Origin: an uncultured Muribaculaceae bacterium
Lineage (GTDB): Bacteria > Bacteroidota > Bacteroidia > Bacteroidales > Muribaculaceae
Direction: 5' to 3'
NCBI GenBank assembly: GCA_910584665.1
Contig: CAJUBL010000082.1
Coordinates: forward strand, 1-9,869
Length of the DNA stretch: 9,869 nucleotides
The notes beneath the pieces were generated by a model, which saw only the letters and a program-made list of their open reading frames with translations, made no database searches and was not told the origin of the DNA. Numbering within the stretch: position 1 is the first letter of the stretch; each line of letters starts with the position of its first letter. Shown one piece after another: positions 7,401-9,869 of the stretch. Made by a program: the position numbers and the translations under genes.

Positions 7401-8940
7401 TGTCAAGACCCGCACTATCGACAACAACAATGTCGAAGTGCTCACGCGCGGTGATTCCAATATAAAATTCATCATCACCGAAGTAATTAAAGAAGAGCGT
7501 CCCCTGATGAAGGAGATAGCAGCATATGCTACCCGACTTATCATGTCACCCCGCAACGCATCGGTACGCTGGAAGCGCTCCACCGGCCTGTCGCTGCCAC
7601 TTTTCCGCAATGACATCGGCAACATATTCGGCCAGAGCAACTCCTATGGTCCGATGTCACCGGGCATTGACTTCGCGTTCGGCTTCACAGGCGAGAGCTA
7701 TATCCACAAAGCCAAGGAACGCGGATGGCTCATCACCGATGACGGTCAGACATCACCGGCACTCGTGTCACAGAGCGACGAACTCAATATCGAGCTGAAT
7801 CTCGAGCCAATCAAGGGACTCAGGATCATGCTCACGATGAACCGCAGCGACAACCGCTCGCGACAGGTCCAGTTCATGTATGCCGACATGCCTGTAAGCC
7901 GTACCGGTTCATATACCCGTACACACTGCGCCCTGGCCACAGCACTGCGTTCGTCATCGGCACGCTCCGGCTACGCTTCGGATGCTTTCGATAAATTTCT
8001 GAGTTACATACCCGTAGTAGCCGGACGTGTTGAAAACTCTTACCGGGGTCTCGTTTACCCGTCGACGGGATTTCTTGACAATTCCCCGTATGCCGGAACA
8101 CCATTCGATCCCACCGTAGGCACCACCAGCGCAACATCAAGCGACGTCCTCATCCCGGCTTTTCTGGCTGCATACAGTGGCAGCAGTCCGGACAAGGTCA
8201 CTCTCAACCCGTTTCCGTCATTCAGCTCAGTCCTGCCCAACTGGCGAGTGACATATGACGCACTGCAGGCCGTACCGCAACTGAGAAACAAAGTGAAGAC
8301 AATAACTCTATCCCACGCCTACCAATGCACATACTCGGTGGGCAGTTACAGTTCATACCTCAACTGGCTGTCGGCCGACGGAGCAGACAGAGGCTTCACA
8401 CTTGACGAACTTACAGGCCGTCCCATCCCATCATCACCGTTCAATATATCATCAGTAGCCATTACAGAACGATTCGCACCTCTTATCGGAGCCAGTGTCA
8501 CCCTCAGGAACGACCTTACATTCAGCGCCGAATACCGCGATCAGCGTACACTGACACTCAACTCAGGAGCCGGCCAGATCGTCGAAGCCACATCGTCAGG
8601 ACTTACCCTCGGCGCCGGCTACAAGATAGTAGGTTTCAACACAATCCTGAAAATGAGAGGCTCGGGGTCAAATGTCAGCAACGATCTGACAATCAATGCA
8701 GACTTTTCGCTGACCAACACTCAGGCCCTTATACGCCGCATAGAAAGTGCCTACACCCAGGCTACATCAGGAACCCGCACCCTATCCATAAACTTCCAGG
8801 CCAGCTACATCCTGTCGCGCAGACTTACCATCGCCGCTTACTTCGATCATCAGGTAAATACTCCTCTCGTCTCGACCACCTCCTATCCCACCACCAGCAC
8901 CAACTACGGCATATCCCTGAATCTGAATCTTTCACGCTGA
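1486..8940 (+). CDS. sprA: SprA/Sov, outer-membrane translocon of the type 9 secretion system
   Basis: SprA (Sov in Porphyromonas) is the very large outer-membrane beta-barrel through which T9SS cargo leaves the periplasm; the known Flavobacterium structure has 36 strands. This copy is 2484 residues with no frameshift, close to family length (about 2400-2500). A signal peptide with a hydrophobic core at about 13-34 ends near AVA|QS (37/38). The first SprA N-terminal domain spans about 150-380 and includes the signature FDFDSKNIKLAYEG, then EAGNVSL and SSLIRGSTALFGIK. Residues about 664-725 carry NVPRGSVIVTAGG and DYTVDY. A second SprA-type block (about 743-867) ends in SSFIDDFESSQ and LRSPYSWFLASTP. 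YVLPPGVNR and NEQSMSM lie further on. The C-terminal half alternates aromatic strands and ends in NYGISLNLNLSR, a typical barrel end. Four Asp/Asn-rich loops lie at 587-605, 970-981, 1086-1097 and 1189-1200. A strongly basic segment at 1918-1938 precedes a beta-rich insert. The start follows ruvA by 18 bp with no Shine-Dalgarno or obvious own promoter, which suggests co-transcription. Partners such as PorV, Plug, GldKLMN and cargo are not in this window. Confidence 0.96.
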   Translation: MKTSQSTEYITLPTAIIAPLAAIIAVVFWLVGQQAVAQSLTAPYNPSVAPGQSQLTSAADTIMLPFANSNGVPQTYEDLLADQLGSDLATPSNIVTTTEYDPVTRTYVIRTRVGDFDIATPLMLSERQYNNLQYRRAMQQYYRQRNSESFMGKEKDPFNPLDMHFAIGPLEKIFGPGGVQLKTQGSVQIKMGIKSNKTDNPSLSLSARRKTYFDFEQKIQATINASVGDRMKFNMTYNTDATFDFDSKNIKLAYEGKEDDIVKNIEAGNVSLTTGSSLIRGSTALFGIKTKLQFGRLTATALVSQQNSESRTVNTKGGAQLTPFSITADNYDANRHFFLAQYFYHNYDQFASRLPFVSSGIQITRIEVWVTNKSNNYNQSRNIVAFTDLGESANLAGDYWQGDPAYPFPTNSSNNLLPTIKSEYPGARNINTVTQTLEPLRAWGIEGGRDFEKVESARLLTSGEYTLNSTLGYISLKSALTSDEVLAVAFEYTYNGRVYQVGEFSTDITSTDESLYVKMLKGTTVSPRLPMWRLMMKNVYSLGAYQIQKAKFRLNIKYLSDTAGIEINYLPVPGLNNMPLLQVMNLDRIDSNEQSNPDGFFDFLEGYTVLSSSGKIIFPVAEPFGEHLARKINNPQLAELYVYRELYDSTQVVARQFADKNKFSLTGEYQSSGGSQIRLNAMNVPRGSVIVTAGGIRLTENSDYTVDYAMGIVTITNQSIIDSGQNVSVTLENQSLFSMQRKTLLGLDLQYAWNKDFNIGATILHFGEKALLEKVNIGDEVVNNTMLGFNLSYNKEFMWLTNLLNKVPTINATAPSRINVTAEFAQIMPHSQKSGTNKGSSFIDDFESSQIRIDLRSPYSWFLASTPYDPSPDALFPEAALSNNPDYGKNRALLNWYYIDRMFTQRNSSLCPGYIRSDLKQLSNPYVREIETREIFPGRELNYGESNIIQTLNLSFYPTERGPYNLDASDIDDNGNLTKPEKRWGGIMRRMENTNFEQSNIEYIQFWLMNPFLDPENPNYEGGDLYFNFGEISEDILKDGLKSYENGVPFDGNYEFMDSTVWGRVSRQASLTYSFDNNRTSRPIQDVGLDGLHNNDEYTFPTYQNYLSALTRRLPASTVAAMQADKFSPFNDPAGDNYHFFRGYDYDEERLSILERYKRYNGVEGNSLSPEDAPDPLYQSSRSVPDVEDINQDNTLNEYERYFQYHVSIRPEDLVVGRNYITDKQVTVVPLRDGSNGEVEWYQFKIPLSDFEKAVGSISDFSTIRFARIFMTGFRQVTHLRFATLELVRGEWRTYDFNLNQRGDTPAEGELDVSVVNIEENAGREPVNYVLPPGVNRISDPGQQQIVQLNEQSMSMTVKGLQAGDGRGVYRNTMLDLRNYNRLQMHVHAEALIDNTTNLHSGELSLFVRLGTDVKNNYYEYDIPLELTAPGHYSDNPSDREKVWPANNFMDIRLQQLVDLKKERNRARGEDGSQVSFTSLYTGRDPDNERNRMAVMGNPSLSDVRVILVGVRNNSPVAKAGTVWVNELKVTDFNESGGWATKVNANLQMSDIATLNFGSHIETAGFGGVDQSLNERRLDDYKQYNFAVQGDAGRLLPEAVRLRAPVFYSVTKETTTPKYNPLDQDVLLKDALDGATKAERDSIRRYSIENSKTENFSLSALKFDIHSKNPMPWDPGNFTINFSFSRQSKHDPTTEYENTNDYRGSLQYSYSPFIKGLKPFSFIKSKNRNLKFIKDWELRWAPDNISFLTTMSRYYYEQQTRSETDQTFQLPVSVSKNFLWDRQFNLTWNLTRSLSLSFNSNTSARIEETAGAVNKRLFPDKYKEWRDTVWSSILSMGTPWAYNQSFVASYKAPFNRIPVLDFLTAQASYNATYRWDRGATIDGVAMGNTIANQATWNADGRLNFESLYNKIPYLRDINKRFSATKRNTRPRRAKKYERTFRLKNDTTIIIKHNLRVPRVQVRAVKTDGTPFPVKTRTIDNNNVEVLTRGDSNIKFIITEVIKEERPLMKEIAAYATRLIMSPRNASVRWKRSTGLSLPLFRNDIGNIFGQSNSYGPMSPGIDFAFGFTGESYIHKAKERGWLITDDGQTSPALVSQSDELNIELNLEPIKGLRIMLTMNRSDNRSRQVQFMYADMPVSRTGSYTRTHCALATALRSSSARSGYASDAFDKFLSYIPVVAGRVENSYRGLVYPSTGFLDNSPYAGTPFDPTVGTTSATSSDVLIPAFLAAYSGSSPDKVTLNPFPSFSSVLPNWRVTYDALQAVPQLRNKVKTITLSHAYQCTYSVGSYSSYLNWLSADGADRGFTLDELTGRPIPSSPFNISSVAITERFAPLIGASVTLRNDLTFSAEYRDQRTLTLNSGAGQIVEATSSGLTLGAGYKIVGFNTILKMRGSGSNVSNDLTINADFSLTNTQALIRRIESAYTQATSGTRTLSINFQASYILSRRLTIAAYFDHQVNTPLVSTTSYPTTSTNYGISLNLNLSR

Positions 8941-8944
8941 AAAA

Positions 8945-8960
8945 TAAGGAAGATACCTTA
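8945..8960 (+). terminator. Weak hairpin just after sprA
   Basis: TAAGG (8945-8949) and CCTTA (8956-8960) can pair as a 5-bp stem with a 6-nt loop, beginning 5 nt after the sprA stop codon. No U-run follows, so at best it is a weak terminator or an mRNA 3'-end structure. The stronger palindrome at 9014-9031, followed by TCTTAATTT, is a competing candidate for the sprA terminator. Confidence 0.15.
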
Positions 8961-9013
8961 GTTATTGCACCAGACATCCACCCTATCCGGTTATCATATA
9001 CAGTATTTAGAGT

Positions 9014-9031
9014 GTCGTACATTTGTACGAC
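9014..9031 (+). promoter_or_regulatory. 18-bp perfect palindrome overlapping the promoter of the Crp/Fnr gene
   Basis: GTCGTACA (9014-9021) and TGTACGAC (9024-9031) are exact inverse complements around a central TT. The sequence TACATTTG (9018-9025), lying inside the palindrome, is an exact TAnnTTTG -7 box. No clear TTTG lies at -33. Transcription would start near 9032, leaving about 60 nt of AT-rich leader before the ATG at 9095. Crp/Fnr proteins bind as dimers to two-fold symmetric sites of this size, and a site over the -7 box would block polymerase, so negative autoregulation is a reasonable inference. Alternatively the stem, extended outward by AGAG/CTCT with a small bulge and followed by TTAATTT, may end the sprA transcript. 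A second near-match, TATAATTTG (9061-9069), has its spacing off by one. Confidence 0.5.
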
Positions 9032-9094
9032 TCTTAATTTATGCCGGTAACTTTTCGACATATAATTTGTTAATATTATAAAACACGGATTATT

Positions 9095-9787
9095 ATGGAT
9101 AGTATGTATGATATATTGATGGACCTGCCGTTGTTCCGTGGAGTAAGCCATGAACGCATCCAGAACATCGCAGGCACTACAAAATTGCATTTTCTCAAAT
9201 ATCTTGCCGGCGAGAACATCGTGATGCCAGTCCAGGCATGCACACACATAAAGTTTATCATCTCCGGTCACGTCCGCTCGGCTATTACAAATGTCGGAAA
9301 TCGCTTTACCGTCTCCCAGACACTCAGCGCACCGGATGTCATAGCTCCGGAATTCCTCTTCGGCCGCACAACCCGCTATCCCTGCACAGCTACTGCAATA
9401 GATACTGTAGGTATACTGCAGATTGACAAAAACGATTATCTCAGAATTCTCGTAAGCGACCGCATTTTCCTCTACAATTATCTCAACATTCTGTCAATGA
9501 ATGCCCAGAAAAGTATCGACGGCATATTATCGTTCACCACAGGCTCTGTTGACGAACGCCTCGCATACTGGATCATAGCTCTCACCCAGAGCCGCGGTTC
9601 CGACATCACCCTCACATGTCGGCAACGCGACCTCAACCAGCTGTTCGGTGTACAACGTTCATCGTTTATCGCCACACTCGACTCCATGAAAGAGCGTGGC
9701 TACATCGACTACGAACCGGGCATAATACACGTCAGAGACCGAGCATCACTCTTCGACCTTATCCATACCAACAGTGACGACAACTGA
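9095..9787 (+). CDS. Crp/Fnr-family transcriptional regulator
   Basis: This 230-residue protein has the two-domain layout of the family. Residues about 12-115 form the cyclic-nucleotide-binding-like beta roll: LPLFRGVS at 11-18, the hydrophobic IKFIISGHVR at 52-61, and the AIDTVGILQI strand at 101-110. A dimerisation helix follows at about 115-145. A winged helix-turn-helix spans about 171-216: CRQRDLNQLFGVQRSS contains the turn, the recognition helix is about 187-201, and the wing is RGYIDYEPGIIHV. The segment matching the phosphate-binding cassette of E. coli CRP (about 85-101, FLFGRTTRYPCTATA) lacks the usual Gly-Glu and Arg-Ser/Thr pattern. No Fnr-type N-terminal Cys cluster exists; Cys are at 49, 97 and 175. 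It is therefore probably neither a cAMP nor an iron-sulfur sensor. The first ATG is used; Met4 (9104) is possible. The gene is monocistronic as seen, with a palindrome over its promoter. Targets and ligand are unknown. Confidence 0.92.
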   Translation: MDSMYDILMDLPLFRGVSHERIQNIAGTTKLHFLKYLAGENIVMPVQACTHIKFIISGHVRSAITNVGNRFTVSQTLSAPDVIAPEFLFGRTTRYPCTATAIDTVGILQIDKNDYLRILVSDRIFLYNYLNILSMNAQKSIDGILSFTTGSVDERLAYWIIALTQSRGSDITLTCRQRDLNQLFGVQRSSFIATLDSMKERGYIDYEPGIIHVRDRASLFDLIHTNSDDN

Positions 9788-9829
9788 CGGTCACCGATAA
9801 AACCATTAGACAAAGAGGCTGTGTCGTAA

Positions 9830-9869
9830 TGAACTGCACCCCAAAAGTTAGACAAAAAACTTTTGGGGT
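9830..9869. mobile_element. Probable left terminus of an IS3-family (IS150-like) insertion sequence, cut by the window end
   Basis: Starting at 9830 the sequence reads TGAACTGCACCCCAAAAGTT and then AGACA. This opens with the TG dinucleotide and contains the CCCCAAAAGTTAGACA core familiar from IS150-group ends in Bacteroidota. ACCCCAAAAGTT (9838-9849) is perfectly inverted at 9858-9869 around an 8-nt AGACAAAA loop, another common trait of these ends. It lies 42 bp after the Crp/Fnr stop codon. No transposase is visible, so orientation, integrity and family remain unconfirmed. The bases just before it (9815-9826, GAGGCTGTGTCG) also resemble Bacteroidota IS-end or repeat sequence and may belong to the same element. 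A small non-autonomous palindromic repeat or a terminator hairpin are alternatives. Confidence 0.55.

Noticed and set aside
7362..7640. Other long alternative frames within sprA on both strands
   Set aside because: The sprA frame is continuous for 2484 codons with family motifs throughout; the alternatives arise from its codon bias.
8825..9271. Minus-strand open frame of 148 codons spanning the sprA end, the spacer and the start of the Crp/Fnr gene
   Set aside because: It is antisense to two well-identified genes and their shared spacer, has low-complexity Trp/Arg/Ser-rich composition, and has no recognisable domain or start signal.
9786..9800. CGGT-C-ACCG symmetric sequence just after the Crp/Fnr stop codon, as a terminator
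   Set aside because: A one-base loop cannot form a stable hairpin and no U-run follows.
9815..9826. GAGGCTGTGTCG as the terminal repeat of a separate transposon
   Set aside because: It resembles Bacteroidota IS-end sequences from memory, but with no partner repeat in the window it cannot be called on its own.
9806..9856. TTAGACAAA occurring at 9806-9814 and 9848-9856, as a relic of a second IS end
   Set aside because: Only 9 bp match and the flanking bases do not extend the similarity; chance is adequate.

Overview
The window looks like chromosome from a gut-type Bacteroidota, most likely order Bacteroidales; a Muribaculaceae-like commensal is a guess from overall character, not something the sequence proves. 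The support is a full-length SprA-type outer-membrane translocon found only in this phylum, promoters of the Bacteroidota form TAnnTTTG, start codons without Shine-Dalgarno sequences, and AT-rich spacers between genes of moderate GC. There are four genes, all apparently intact, and the start of a probable insertion sequence at the right edge. I see no rRNA, tRNA or CRISPR array.

Left to right: positions 1-78 hold a candidate leftward promoter for a gene outside the window. Positions 79-606 (minus strand) encode a small exported, very basic, cysteine-containing protein with two LTxxQ motifs of the Spy/CpxP/DUF4890 type. A 276-bp spacer (607-882) holds the divergent control region, including a good TATCTTTG promoter box for the rightward unit. 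ruvA (883-1467), the Holliday-junction recognition subunit, is followed after 18 bp by sprA (1486-8940). SprA is the giant beta-barrel translocon of the type 9 secretion system (T9SS) and fills about three quarters of the window. The tight spacing suggests that ruvA and sprA are transcribed together, although their functions are unrelated.

After sprA comes a 154-bp spacer with an 18-bp perfect palindrome overlapping a TACATTTG promoter box, directly upstream of a Crp/Fnr-family regulator gene (9095-9787). This layout suggests autoregulation. The last 40 bp (9830-9869) look like the left end of an IS3-family (IS150-like) element whose body lies beyond the window.

I did not find a clearly new multi-gene system. 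The points most worth following are a set of four Asp/Asn-rich loops in SprA, two of which match the EF-hand calcium-loop pattern, and the palindrome over the promoter of the Crp/Fnr gene.
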